Source: a virus. Taken from it: 26,353 bases of DNA. The stretch is from positions 1 through 26,353 of IMG/VR virus record IMGVR_UViG_3300042922_000514; one strand, given 5' to 3'. Under the pieces are notes generated by a model, which worked only from the letters and a program-made list of their open reading frames with translations, had not been told where the DNA came from and searched no databases. This document shows, in pieces, positions 1 to 8,558 of this stretch. A program made the position numbers and the translations under genes. Numbering within the stretch: position 1 is the first letter of the stretch; the number at the start of each line of letters is the position of its first letter.

Positions 1-1222
1 CATCGTCTAGGATGCGCAGGACGTCCTTCCGGACAGAGCGGTCTAGCTCGGAGCGGACACTGCCAAGCTCCTTTGAAAGGGCGTCACGGGCCTGGACCCA
101 GCGCTCCCAGGTAGGGGCCACCTTGCGGGTCTGGCCATAGGCGCTCTTGGCAGAGCCCTCAATTTGCAGCAACCGCTCCTGGAGACGGCTAGCCGATTCA
201 GCTACCGCCAGCTCATTGACCGTGCTCACCGAAGGAGCAACTACCTCGGCATTGATACGGGCATTGATGCGGGAGACCTCAGGGGAGGCTGTGGGCGCCA
301 GCTTGACCAGCTCATCAATGGCCTCTTTGCGTCCAGCCGTGTACAGCTCACCGGCCTTGCGGGCGCCAGCTAGCTTCCCGGAGGTGGTGTCCCCAATCTT
401 GGACCCCCCGTATTCCAGGACGTCCCCATAGCCTTTGAGCTTTGAGGGAAGGGATTCACCAGCCTCCCGGATAGCCTCCTCCCCGAGGCCTAGGCTGCGG
501 CTCACCACGCCCTGGCCCACGCGCCCTCCAAGGACCCTCTTGCCAAGGCCGCCGGCGCCCTCAATGGCTCCGGCCAAACCCGCGCCAGCAGCCCCCAGCG
601 TCCCACCAGCGATGCCTCCGAAGAGCGCCCCGTCCAGTCCTGCCGCCGCCAGTGCCTCCGCCGACAGGGGCTTGTTCTGGATTAGGCTATCTCCAACGGT
701 ATGACCGAGGTTGATTAGAGCTCCCTCAGCCGCACCCCTGGCAGCCTGCGTGATGGCCGATTTACCGAGCCTTCCAAGGAGACCGGGCGTTTCCCCAATG
801 AGGCTAGCCGCAAGCCGTTCTGAGGCGCTTCCAGCGGCTCCCATGAGCCCCGCCGGGGTAGCCCTGAGGGCTAGAGATTCACCCCCGGAAAACAGCGCCG
901 GCAGAACCGTGCCTAGGACATCTCCACCGGTATAGAAGGGGTCGGTCTGGGCAGCCTGGACGGCTCCGCCGGGAAGGAGCCCCATCTGGACCGCAAGGCC
1001 CGGAGCAAGACCCAGCGTGAGCCCGGAGGCCACGCCAAGGCCTGCCGTACCAGCGGAGCCTAGGTTCTCATTGACGTAGTTGATGTCCGCCTGAGCCTGG
1101 GCCGCGTCCTGAGCCGTCTCGGGAGAAACGACCTGCCCGCCCTTTTGGGCAATCTGGGCCGCCTGTTCGGGGGATGCCTTGTAGGGCAACCCACCAACAA
1201 TCACGCCGGTTTCGTCAGCCAT
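1..1222 (-). CDS. Internal virion (ejection) protein, N-terminal part; runs off the left edge
   Basis: A minus-strand frame stays open from an ATG at 1220-1222 to the window edge, giving about 407 residues of the N-terminus. A GGGAG ribosome binding site lies about 10 bases upstream. The first ~45 residues are Ala/Gln rich. Residues ~55-240 contain long Gly/Ala stretches of glycine-zipper type (for example GTAGLGVASGLTLGLAPG), and from ~250 on the protein turns charged and helical. Glycine-zipper segments followed by coiled coil are typical of podovirus internal core proteins that are ejected with the DNA and help form a channel across the cell envelope. It is the last visible gene of the structural block, downstream of the tail nozzle, where such proteins sit in T7-like gene orders. 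Function rests on composition and position; no lysozyme or transglycosylase motif is visible in this part. Confidence 0.6.
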   Translation of the reverse strand, partial: MADETGVIVGGLPYKASPEQAAQIAQKGGQVVSPETAQDAAQAQADINYVNENLGSAGTAGLGVASGLTLGLAPGLAVQMGLLPGGAVQAAQTDPFYTGGDVLGTVLPALFSGGESLALRATPAGLMGAAGSASERLAASLIGETPGLLGRLGKSAITQAARGAAEGALINLGHTVGDSLIQNKPLSAEALAAAGLDGALFGGIAGGTLGAAGAGLAGAIEGAGGLGKRVLGGRVGQGVVSRSLGLGEEAIREAGESLPSKLKGYGDVLEYGGSKIGDTTSGKLAGARKAGELYTAGRKEAIDELVKLAPTASPEVSRINARINAEVVAPSVSTVNELAVAESASRLQERLLQIEGSAKSAYGQTRKVAPTWERWVQARDALSKELGSVRSELDRSVRKDVLRILDD

Positions 1223-1247
1223 GGTCGTTACACTCCCACAGGGTCAT

Positions 1248-3383
1248 TTACTCACCACGCTTGATTGCAGCCTTCTGCGTTTTAGAGAACAAAGCACTAG
1301 CCGCTGCACGCTGGACATCCGGGTCACGTGCGGTCCCTTTGATGGGGTCACGGCCCTTTTGGTTGGCTCCAGTTTTACCAGTATTCCCAGGTCCCTGTGG
1401 ATTACTTGCGCCTCCGGGGGCCTCAATCCCAACGCGGCTAACGGGGAGGGATTCGGTACCAATGACAGTGTCCCAAAGGGCCCGGCTGTACGCGGTTTTG
1501 GCAGCGCCCTTGGCCGTGGTTAGTTCGTTCTGGGAGTCCCTGGCGCCCATGGTTTGGAAGTTGCGGATAGAAGCCCAGCGGGCGTCATTCTTGATGACCA
1601 GGTTAAGACGGTCCTCTTCGGGCTTGGACACTGCCGAGCCTGACGTGGCCCTGAAGTACTGGTTGATTGCTCCAGCCTTCAGCTGCTTGAACCGGCTAAT
1701 AGCATCGGATAGACGCTTCTTCTGCTGCGCATGCTTTCCAGCATCCCCACCGGCATTCCAGAATTCATCCAGGGCCTTGATGGTGCTTGGGCCAAAGATT
1801 TGGTCGGTGCGGGTACCAAGGAGTGTGTCGGGGTCCGTATGCAGGGCCTTTGCAGTTTGCTCAATGATGTCCATGTCACTGCCGAGTGAGCGCATGGCCC
1901 CTAGCTTGGCAGCGTTGGGAAGGATGGCGGCCGATAGAACCTTGTTGTCCTCCGAAGCGTCCTTGCGGAACTGGACCATCTTCTTATTGTACTCAACCAC
2001 ACCCTTTTGGCCGTAGATTGAGCCGATGGCCTGCTCCAGCTGGTTGTCCGTCATCCCGTCTTGGAAGAGCTGCGGGTTGAGCCCCGACTCCGCCAGCCGC
2101 TCCTGAATGGTCTGGGTACGGGCCGTGCGTAGACGGTCCGAAAGGCCAGGATACCGGCGGTCCAGGTCATGAATCTTCTGGTCCGACAGCTCCCCGCGGG
2201 TGGCCACTTGTTTCGTTGCGGCAACTGCCGGAGCTGCAGAGGGAATCCCTCCGCCCCTCCCGCCCTGAGCCACTGGCGCTCCACCTGGCCCCTGACCAGG
2301 CTGTCCGCCAAAAGGCGTGTAACCAGCGCCACCGGTAGCCTTTCCGGTCCCAATGACCGTACGGGCAATGGCCGGGTTCTCGGCGTGGGCCTTGTTGTAG
2401 ACCATCTGGGCATAGACCTGCGCCTTGATGCGCTGGCTATCCATGAGGAAGTTCTTGGCAATAGCCGCGGCCTTGGCCTTTGCAATGGGACCCTGGAACT
2501 GCTGCCCGATGCGCTCCAGCTCCATAGCCGCAACGCGTGAGTTCTCCGCCTGAGCCAGCTGGTCACCAAGGGCCGCATCCCCGGCAATCTGACGGAAGTG
2601 AGCGATATTGCTCTGTAGCTGGCCTAGGTGAGTGTCCGCCAGGGCCTTACGCTGGGAGTAGTCCTGTTGAATCTGCTGGTTAATGAGCTTGTAACCAATG
2701 GCGTGGTCGTCGGAGCCAAGTGTCATCAGGGCCGCCCCAAAGGCCGCAATGATGTTGCCAGGCTGCCGCCACCACTGACCGCGGTCTGCTAGGTCGTCGG
2801 CGTAGCGCTGGGTGGCCTGCTCCATTTTGGCCATCTGGGCCTGCTCTTCAGCAATGCGCTCCTGACGGCGCTGTTGGAGAACGGCATTCTCCTGGGCCTG
2901 TTCACCCTGACGCTTCTTATACCAGTCGGCCGCGGCGGTAGCCCTGTCAGCCTCCGCCTGGGCACCGGTCATAATAGAGTCGTAGATTTCCCTCGGCTTG
3001 TTGACAAATGTATCCTGGAAGTCCTCTTTGCCTTCAAGACCTCCAAACGGAAGCCAGTTCTCCCCTTCCGGCATGACCATGGGCCCCTGAGGACGGCCGC
3101 CGGTACCAAGAAGAGGGGCCGCATAGTCGGTGGCCGCAGCTCCCAGCCGAGTGCCCTCGGACTCATCAAATGCGCCAGTAGACTCTCCGGGGGTCCCAGG
3201 GAAGTTCTGTAGCTCTGCCTCGGGGACCGTGGCCGGTTCCGGGTTAGGCTGAGCGCCGGCTGCCAGCTCCTGGGCTGCCTCACCAAGCTCCGGAGGGACT
3301 TCAGGGGTAGGCGCCGGAGGGAGGCCCGACGTATTGCCAAAGCCTCCGCGTAGGTCACCTAGGAAAGGGAAACCCTTGTTCAT
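1248..3383 (-). CDS. Large internal virion protein, 711 aa
   Basis: This 711-residue protein begins MNKGFPFLGDLRGG and starts 4 bases after the stop of the preceding gene, with an AAGG sequence upstream. The N-terminal ~120 residues are Pro/Glu/Gly rich. Residues ~150-330 are strongly helical and Gln/Ala rich (for example QAEADRATAAADWYKKRQGE), and a flexible Gly/Gln linker around 345-390 leads into a second charged helical region with Tyr/Arg-rich segments. There is no signal peptide. Size, composition and place between the tail nozzle and another glycine-zipper protein fit a podoviral internal core or ejection protein. I see no catalytic motif, so its enzymatic role, if any, is unknown. Confidence 0.6.
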   Translation of the reverse strand: MNKGFPFLGDLRGGFGNTSGLPPAPTPEVPPELGEAAQELAAGAQPNPEPATVPEAELQNFPGTPGESTGAFDESEGTRLGAAATDYAAPLLGTGGRPQGPMVMPEGENWLPFGGLEGKEDFQDTFVNKPREIYDSIMTGAQAEADRATAAADWYKKRQGEQAQENAVLQQRRQERIAEEQAQMAKMEQATQRYADDLADRGQWWRQPGNIIAAFGAALMTLGSDDHAIGYKLINQQIQQDYSQRKALADTHLGQLQSNIAHFRQIAGDAALGDQLAQAENSRVAAMELERIGQQFQGPIAKAKAAAIAKNFLMDSQRIKAQVYAQMVYNKAHAENPAIARTVIGTGKATGGAGYTPFGGQPGQGPGGAPVAQGGRGGGIPSAAPAVAATKQVATRGELSDQKIHDLDRRYPGLSDRLRTARTQTIQERLAESGLNPQLFQDGMTDNQLEQAIGSIYGQKGVVEYNKKMVQFRKDASEDNKVLSAAILPNAAKLGAMRSLGSDMDIIEQTAKALHTDPDTLLGTRTDQIFGPSTIKALDEFWNAGGDAGKHAQQKKRLSDAISRFKQLKAGAINQYFRATSGSAVSKPEEDRLNLVIKNDARWASIRNFQTMGARDSQNELTTAKGAAKTAYSRALWDTVIGTESLPVSRVGIEAPGGASNPQGPGNTGKTGANQKGRDPIKGTARDPDVQRAAASALFSKTQKAAIKRGE

Positions 3384-3386
3384 TGA

Positions 3387-3758
3387 TTAAGCCTTACCTG
3401 CATTCATGTAGCCACGCAGAGCCGCGCCGCCGGAGGGCTGGCCACCGGCCTGCTGGGCCCGGGCAGCTTCCACCGCGTTCATGCCAGGAGCTACGCCTGG
3501 ACGGACGCCACCAGCATCGGGGCGCAGCATCTGAGCCTGGGCCGCAACTTGGGGATTGACCATCTGACCAGACGCCAGCTGGGGACGCTGCACTGGACCC
3601 ATCGGAACGGGCTGGGGCATCGGTCCGCCCTGGAGGGGTTGACCCTGCGGACGCGGGGGTGTTGCCAGCATTTGAAAGAAACGACGCTGGGGGTCTTCCG
3701 CAAAGGGGACCTGAGACCCACCAATACCAAACCGACCACTAAAGCTAGGACCGTTCAT
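3387..3758 (-). CDS. Small Pro/Gln/Met-rich putative virion protein, 123 aa
   Basis: The gene starts ATG-AAC-GGT, 5 bases after the upstream gene, and ends 4 bases before the next one, so it is surely in the same operon. The product is rich in Pro, Gln, Gly and Met (for example QPLQGGPMPQPVPMGPVQRP) with no predicted globular core, no membrane span and no cysteines. Small disordered proteins of this type often sit among podoviral internal virion genes and may be minor virion or ejected proteins. Not recognised as a named family; the virion role is inferred from position only. Confidence 0.5.
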   Translation of the reverse strand: MNGPSFSGRFGIGGSQVPFAEDPQRRFFQMLATPPRPQGQPLQGGPMPQPVPMGPVQRPQLASGQMVNPQVAAQAQMLRPDAGGVRPGVAPGMNAVEAARAQQAGGQPSGGAALRGYMNAGKA

Positions 3759-3762
3759 TTGA

Positions 3763-4266
3763 CTACCTCATCCTCAAAGAGCCACCGATGCCAATCATTG
3801 ACTGCATGCGCAGCCGGTCCAGGGCATCCTTCTGGGCGTTTACATCGGCCATCTGCAGACCCGTCGGAGTGTAACGTCCCCCCATGCGTGTCTGCTCGGC
3901 CAGGTCATTCAGTTGCTGGGCTTTCTGGGCTTCCTTTGCTGACATGGCAGTGTCGTACTTTTGGGGGAGCATTTCTCCTTGGGAAACCTGGAACCGCTCC
4001 GATTGAACAGGGCTATTCACGTTGTTCCCTCGGATAAAGTCCACGTCCTCATCAAACTGCTTGGCGTCCGCAGCCCTGGCCTCGGCATCAGCCTTAGCCT
4101 TCAGCTTCTTCTGTGCCGCTCTAGCCTGTTCTGCACCCACCAGCGAACTACCGAGCGCCCCGACACCTTCGGCCAGTTCGGACCGGTCTTTGCGCTTGTC
4201 GGAGCTACCAAGGAGATACAGCTTCTTTTGAGCATTCTTCAACGCCATTTCATGCAGATACGCCAT
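3763..4266 (-). CDS. Helical, charged putative virion protein, 167 aa
   Basis: The protein starts MAYLHEMALKNAQKKLYL; its start codon overlaps the end of the upstream gene by one base, indicating coupling. Residues ~10-75 are Lys/Ala/Glu rich and look like one long helix or coiled coil (AEQARAAQKKLKAKADAEAR). A Gln/Asp-rich helical half follows. There is no membrane span and no cysteine. It lies between a Gly/Met-rich 69-residue protein and a Pro-rich protein in the internal virion protein cluster, so a minor structural or ejection role is likely. No family recognised. Confidence 0.5.
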   Translation of the reverse strand: MAYLHEMALKNAQKKLYLLGSSDKRKDRSELAEGVGALGSSLVGAEQARAAQKKLKAKADAEARAADAKQFDEDVDFIRGNNVNSPVQSERFQVSQGEMLPQKYDTAMSAKEAQKAQQLNDLAEQTRMGGRYTPTGLQMADVNAQKDALDRLRMQSMIGIGGSLRMR

Positions 4267-4475
4267 TAGTACCCCCAGGGGCCGGAGCCCGGATTGCTAC
4301 GGAAGCGGGTGGCAAAGTCAGAGTTGCTCTTTAGGCTTCCCATTACATCCATTCCCATGCCGCTGGAATCCAATTGGACACCAGGACCAGTGGGAGCCGC
4401 GGGACCCATGCCTGGTCCCATGCTGGGGACCATGCTTCCAAGCAGTCCTTTGCGGTAGTTACCGAACTGAAACAT
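4266..4475 (-). CDS. Small Gly/Met/Ser-rich putative virion protein, 69 aa
   Basis: This short frame shares one base with the gene on each side, which supports real translation. The product (start MFQFGNYRKGLLGSMV) is dominated by Gly, Met, Pro and Ser and is probably disordered. No known family is visible. By position it belongs to the internal virion group, perhaps as a small accessory to its larger neighbours. Confidence 0.45.
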   Translation of the reverse strand: MFQFGNYRKGLLGSMVPSMGPGMGPAAPTGPGVQLDSSGMGMDVMGSLKSNSDFATRFRSNPGSGPWGY

Positions 4476-5479
4476 TACTTACCCCCAATTCCGCTGCCGG
4501 GCCTAGGAATGGCACTCCCAGCAATGCCCGTGGCCGTGCCGGCCAGGGACCAAAGTCGGTCCGCCTGTCCCGCTCTCTGCTGAGCGTTGGCCTGAGACAC
4601 GCCGGCCTTGATGGCCTGGGACTGGTTCTGGCTGTCCAGGTTGGCCATACCGGTCTGCTGGTCCAGCTGAGCCTGCTTATCGTAGGGGCTCTGGGCCGCG
4701 TTGTACCAGCCTAGGCCGGTCTGCCCGTACTGGTTGGCTAGGCCGCCCATACCGAGCCGGTACTGGTCATTGAGGCCAGCGTTGTACTGGCTCATCTGGT
4801 TGCCCATACCAAGCCGGTTCTGGTCCTGGGCACGCTGCTGATTGGCCATGTCACCGTACATCTGGCGGTAGGCCTGCTGCTCCTGGGCCGCAAGCTGACC
4901 ACCTGCCGTATAGGCCTGGTTCTGTAGGTTGGCCGCCGATGCGTTGGCGTTGGCCGAAGCCATTGCAATACCGGCGCCTCCCCTAGCCCCGCCAGCAATG
5001 GCCTGCTGGTTGGCCAGGGAGCGGTCTAGGCCCGCTTGCATCTGGTAAGCGGCCTGACTGGGAGCCAGACCCATGGCCCCTTCACGGGCAAGCTGCAGAG
5101 CCCCGGCCTGGTCCCACCCGCGGCTCTGGGCCTCAAGATTGGACAGCTGCTGGTTCTCCTGCGCCTGGGGTCCACGGTTGGCCTGAGCCTGCCCCTGAGC
5201 CCAGTTCTGGCCACCGGTGGACTGTCCCATACGGTCCAGACCAATCTGAGACCAGTCACCAGCCGCACCCTGGTAGCCGCCCCAATTAGGTGTCTCCATG
5301 GTGTAAGTCTGCGTTTGATAGCGGTTCTTGCCGCTATTCATGTAGTCCTCACCAAGGTCACCAATCCAGTCAAGACCAGACTTGCCCTCATCGTAGCCGC
5401 CGGCAGCGCCTTTTACGCCGCTGTAGACCCCGGGAAGAATAGCGTTGCCGATGATGTCATCCCAGCCCAAAGAAACCAT
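4475..5479 (-). CDS. Ala/Gln/Gly-rich internal virion protein, 334 aa
   Basis: I place the start at ATG 5477-5479, two bases after the tail nozzle stop and preceded by AAGGG. The open frame extends 40 codons further upstream, but that extension lies inside the nozzle gene. The N-terminus (MVSLGWDDIIGNAILPGVYS) leads into a long Ala/Gln/Gly/Asn helix-forming region with repeated short blocks such as QNQAYTAGGQLAAQEQQAY. Proteins of this composition, rich in Gln and Ala with scattered LxxQ repeats, are common directly after the nozzle gene in podoviruses and are thought to be packaged inside the capsid and ejected. No enzymatic motif is visible. Confidence 0.6.
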   Translation of the reverse strand: MVSLGWDDIIGNAILPGVYSGVKGAAGGYDEGKSGLDWIGDLGEDYMNSGKNRYQTQTYTMETPNWGGYQGAAGDWSQIGLDRMGQSTGGQNWAQGQAQANRGPQAQENQQLSNLEAQSRGWDQAGALQLAREGAMGLAPSQAAYQMQAGLDRSLANQQAIAGGARGGAGIAMASANANASAANLQNQAYTAGGQLAAQEQQAYRQMYGDMANQQRAQDQNRLGMGNQMSQYNAGLNDQYRLGMGGLANQYGQTGLGWYNAAQSPYDKQAQLDQQTGMANLDSQNQSQAIKAGVSQANAQQRAGQADRLWSLAGTATGIAGSAIPRPGSGIGGK

Positions 5480-5480
5480 G

Positions 5481-8400
5481 TTAACCCTTGAATTCTGCGG
5501 CCAGTTTGGCGCCGCCACCCTTGAGCCCAACCCTAACAGAAAGGCCAAATATATCCAACCTGGACCCGCCAGCCATTCCACCGGCATCGTAGGTCTCAAG
5601 CCTGAAACTCATTGACTGTACTAGCTCATTCGGTGGCTGAGCTTCCACCTGAACAATAGGCAACCCCACCAGCGTGGTCTGGTCCCAGGACCTGATAAGG
5701 CTGTAGTTTTCGGAGTAGTCCGTGGCGTACAGGACCCTCAGCGCGGTCGGAGCCACCTGCCTTCCTACGGTCAGGAACCCAGAGACAATGATTCGCTCCT
5801 GCTTGCTTTGGGCCTTCACGTACCCGGTTTCCAGCGTCACCTTTACCGGTGCGGTAACATCAAGCCTTGCGTCCTGCTCGGCGCCAAACCTGGTGTTGGC
5901 CAGGTAGACCATGCCGTTGAAGAAGCTAACGTCCTGCCACGGGGCGCCGTAGGTCAGTCCGGAGGAGGGGTGGTCGTAGGTGTACGTGCTCCAGGTGTCG
6001 GTAGACGTCTCATAAACCACCAGCTTCCCCTGGCCAGAGGTGCTTAGCTTCCCGTACTGGTCAACAGAGTCCCCAACCGGGAAAATGGCCCGGGTGCTGG
6101 TGCGGTCAAACGTGGCCCCGCCGTTGTACGGGTTGGAGTCCACGGTTTCCTGGACCCGCTCACCGATGAACGGCGCCAACTGAAAGTTCCTGGTCAGAAG
6201 CTCAATGCCCCTGGCAGACCGGAACATGATGCCGTTGTTGGTCTGGACGATGGTTCTGGGGTCCACACACCCCACCTCCACCGCTAGCCGGCGTGGTGGG
6301 CTGAATTCGGTTCCAGAGCCGCCATTCTCCGGAGGGCCGTCACCGTCCACCACGAAGATGTTGTTGGCTTTGAAAATGACCAGGATTCCGTCCATGGTGC
6401 AAAGCCCGGTGATACGGCCCTGACCGTCGGTCACCTGAATCTTGAAGGCCGGATGAAACCATGGGGCCTCACCATCCACCCAGAAGGAGCTGTAATAGAC
6501 GTCGCTGTTGTGGGCGTAGACCACGCGGTCCTTAAGCCGGACCAGGCATGAGCCTGCCAGGGCGTGACGGCGGTCCAGGGGTGTGGCCTGGGTGCCAGGC
6601 TGCCGGTACAGGAGCGGATTGTCCTCCAGCTGAGCATCGGTCATGGTGTCGGTGAACGTAATGGTGGTTGTGGTCGGAGATGCCGTACTCAGCCGCTGGG
6701 AGCTGTGAAGGAAGTATTGCGTCCCACCGCTGACGGTACGGTACAGGCGGACGACAATACCGCTGATTGAGCTTGGTGCGTTTAGGTGGAACGGGTGGTG
6801 GTTGGTTACCGTAGGGATGGTGACATTGACCGTGTTGGTGCCGTTGGCTGGGATGGCGCACTGAATGATGCGGGCCGTCCGTGAGAAGTGGCTCTGGCCC
6901 AGACAGTCCCGGTATTCGTAGATTGCGGTGTAGCTGTAGTTGCCGGCAGCAATGGTGCTTCCGCCAGCATTGGCGTCAACCTTGATGCTTGGGCAGTCAA
7001 CGAACCCGTACTCCTGAAGCGCAATGCCATCACAGGAGCTAACCATGCCGCCGCTGAATGCCCCGGCGTCAGAGGTAAGGTGTGATGGGTCGTAGGCTTT
7101 TAGGGTGTTGTGGATAAAGCTTACAGAGCCGAAGGTTGATTTCTCAGCGGTCAGAATGTGGACGTTAGTTCCACTAATGAATGCCTTGGGCCCCGGCGCT
7201 GCTGCGGCGCCACCGTAGCCAAAAGAGCTGTACGGAATGTCCTGGTACCCCCCAACGGCCGCTGCCGCCCTGAAGCAGATTGGGCCTCCTGGGTTGGTGT
7301 AGTTGCTGTCTAGCTGAATAACAACGGCACCATTGGATACGTCGTCAATGCTGTATGATGAGATGACGTCAACGTCGTACGCGGCCACTACCTTCTTTAG
7401 GCCGACATAGAACCGGCCGGTGGTAGGGTGATAGAACGGGTGGCATACCTCACTCCAAAGAGGCATATCCTGGAGCCTAGTGAACACGACGTCAGTTGCG
7501 GTGGCACATCGCTCAATCTGTACAGTGCTACTGAAGCCTGTGCTTTCGTGGTAATTCACCAAGTAGCAGAGGCCACCGGTACCGACGGCAACCCGTAGAC
7601 AATCACCATTGGTCACGTCAACCGCAGTGTCGGAGATGGTTTTGGTAACGGCCAGGGTTGCTGGAGTAATGACCTTTAGGGTCTTTACGCCACCAAAGGT
7701 GATGCTGGCCTCATAGAGGTTGGTGCCGTCCGTGTCCAGACCGGTGTGCTTGTCGGCCGGGTCAATGGAGACGGCTACCGCCTGCGCCGGCGCCGTGGTA
7801 CACCGGGCCATTCCGCCGCTGTACATAAGCACCACGGACCCACCGGGGATGGCTACGCAGGTTGTAATCCAGTGCGGGTTGGAGATGGTAACGGGTGACG
7901 GCAGGACCCCTGATGCAGTCAGCGACTGGGTATCAAACTGATACATCCTGGCCTGACCGACACCGGCAAAGTCACCTACGTACACGTGGATATAGCGGTC
8001 ATCCACCAGGCACATGCTGGCGGTACCGCCGCCACCTTGCGGGAAGGGGATTGAATAGTTCCTAACGACGCTGTCAGATTCAGCGTCCGCAATCGTAAGA
8101 ATGCACGTGGTCCCAGCCCTAAAAAGGACCGCCCGATACATGGAATTGGCTACGCAACCAAGCGCATCCGCCTCGGTGACGTCGGCCTGGACCGGCCATG
8201 AGGCGCCGACCATCTGTGTGACCGAATACTCCGGCGCTGAGCCCTTTTTAACCACCAGACCGTCCCCCAGGCCGTACTGGTAGAGGTTGAAGTCCTTACC
8301 AATCATGGCCAAGCCGTCGGAGGTATGGCATAGCCTGGAGATGGGGCCGATGGTGGAGCTGGACGTGTCCTGGGTGGCCAGGACCTCATAGCCACGCCTG

Positions 8401-8558
8401 GGCACAATCTGTCCAGGGTACTCAAAGGTGACGTTGTCGGAGACCTTGAGCCAGCTCTGCCACGGCAGGTGCTCTGCCCGGATGGCCTCGTTCAGGCCCT
8501 TGGTGAAGTCAATGTCAACAACGCCCTTCTCAATGACTGCGGGGGTGGGGGTAGGCAT
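5481..8558 (-). CDS. Tail nozzle / tail tubular protein B-like, 1025 aa
   Basis: The protein is large and beta-rich. It begins with a short Pro-rich leader followed by DFTKGLNEAIRAEHLPWQSW and a segment describing a first beta blade (EYPGQIVPRRGYEVLA). The C-terminal half contains motifs usual in phage nozzle and stabilisation proteins: a fibronectin-like segment with YSYTAIYEYRDCLGQSHFSR, then DRRHALAGSCLVRLKDRVVY, GITGLCTMDG-like blade repeats, and a run ending in RSARGIELL. Length and architecture match the beta-propeller nozzle of T7-like and related podoviruses (tail tubular protein B, 800-1000 residues). It follows the adaptor gene and precedes the internal virion proteins, the expected order. 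Its stop is two bases before the next start. Assignment is by architecture and position, not by search. Confidence 0.7.
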   Translation of the reverse strand: MPTPTPAVIEKGVVDIDFTKGLNEAIRAEHLPWQSWLKVSDNVTFEYPGQIVPRRGYEVLATQDTSSSTIGPISRLCHTSDGLAMIGKDFNLYQYGLGDGLVVKKGSAPEYSVTQMVGASWPVQADVTEADALGCVANSMYRAVLFRAGTTCILTIADAESDSVVRNYSIPFPQGGGGTASMCLVDDRYIHVYVGDFAGVGQARMYQFDTQSLTASGVLPSPVTISNPHWITTCVAIPGGSVVLMYSGGMARCTTAPAQAVAVSIDPADKHTGLDTDGTNLYEASITFGGVKTLKVITPATLAVTKTISDTAVDVTNGDCLRVAVGTGGLCYLVNYHESTGFSSTVQIERCATATDVVFTRLQDMPLWSEVCHPFYHPTTGRFYVGLKKVVAAYDVDVISSYSIDDVSNGAVVIQLDSNYTNPGGPICFRAAAAVGGYQDIPYSSFGYGGAAAAPGPKAFISGTNVHILTAEKSTFGSVSFIHNTLKAYDPSHLTSDAGAFSGGMVSSCDGIALQEYGFVDCPSIKVDANAGGSTIAAGNYSYTAIYEYRDCLGQSHFSRTARIIQCAIPANGTNTVNVTIPTVTNHHPFHLNAPSSISGIVVRLYRTVSGGTQYFLHSSQRLSTASPTTTTITFTDTMTDAQLEDNPLLYRQPGTQATPLDRRHALAGSCLVRLKDRVVYAHNSDVYYSSFWVDGEAPWFHPAFKIQVTDGQGRITGLCTMDGILVIFKANNIFVVDGDGPPENGGSGTEFSPPRRLAVEVGCVDPRTIVQTNNGIMFRSARGIELLTRNFQLAPFIGERVQETVDSNPYNGGATFDRTSTRAIFPVGDSVDQYGKLSTSGQGKLVVYETSTDTWSTYTYDHPSSGLTYGAPWQDVSFFNGMVYLANTRFGAEQDARLDVTAPVKVTLETGYVKAQSKQERIIVSGFLTVGRQVAPTALRVLYATDYSENYSLIRSWDQTTLVGLPIVQVEAQPPNELVQSMSFRLETYDAGGMAGGSRLDIFGLSVRVGLKGGGAKLAAEFKG

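Noticed and set aside
1174-2016. 280-codon plus-strand frame opposite the internal virion gene
   Set aside because: Antisense shadow; the minus-strand frame is continuous and fits the operon.
5480-5599. 40-codon upstream extension of the Ala/Gln-rich protein
   Set aside because: It lies within the nozzle gene; the ATG at 5479 has a good AAGGG binding site two bases after the nozzle stop.
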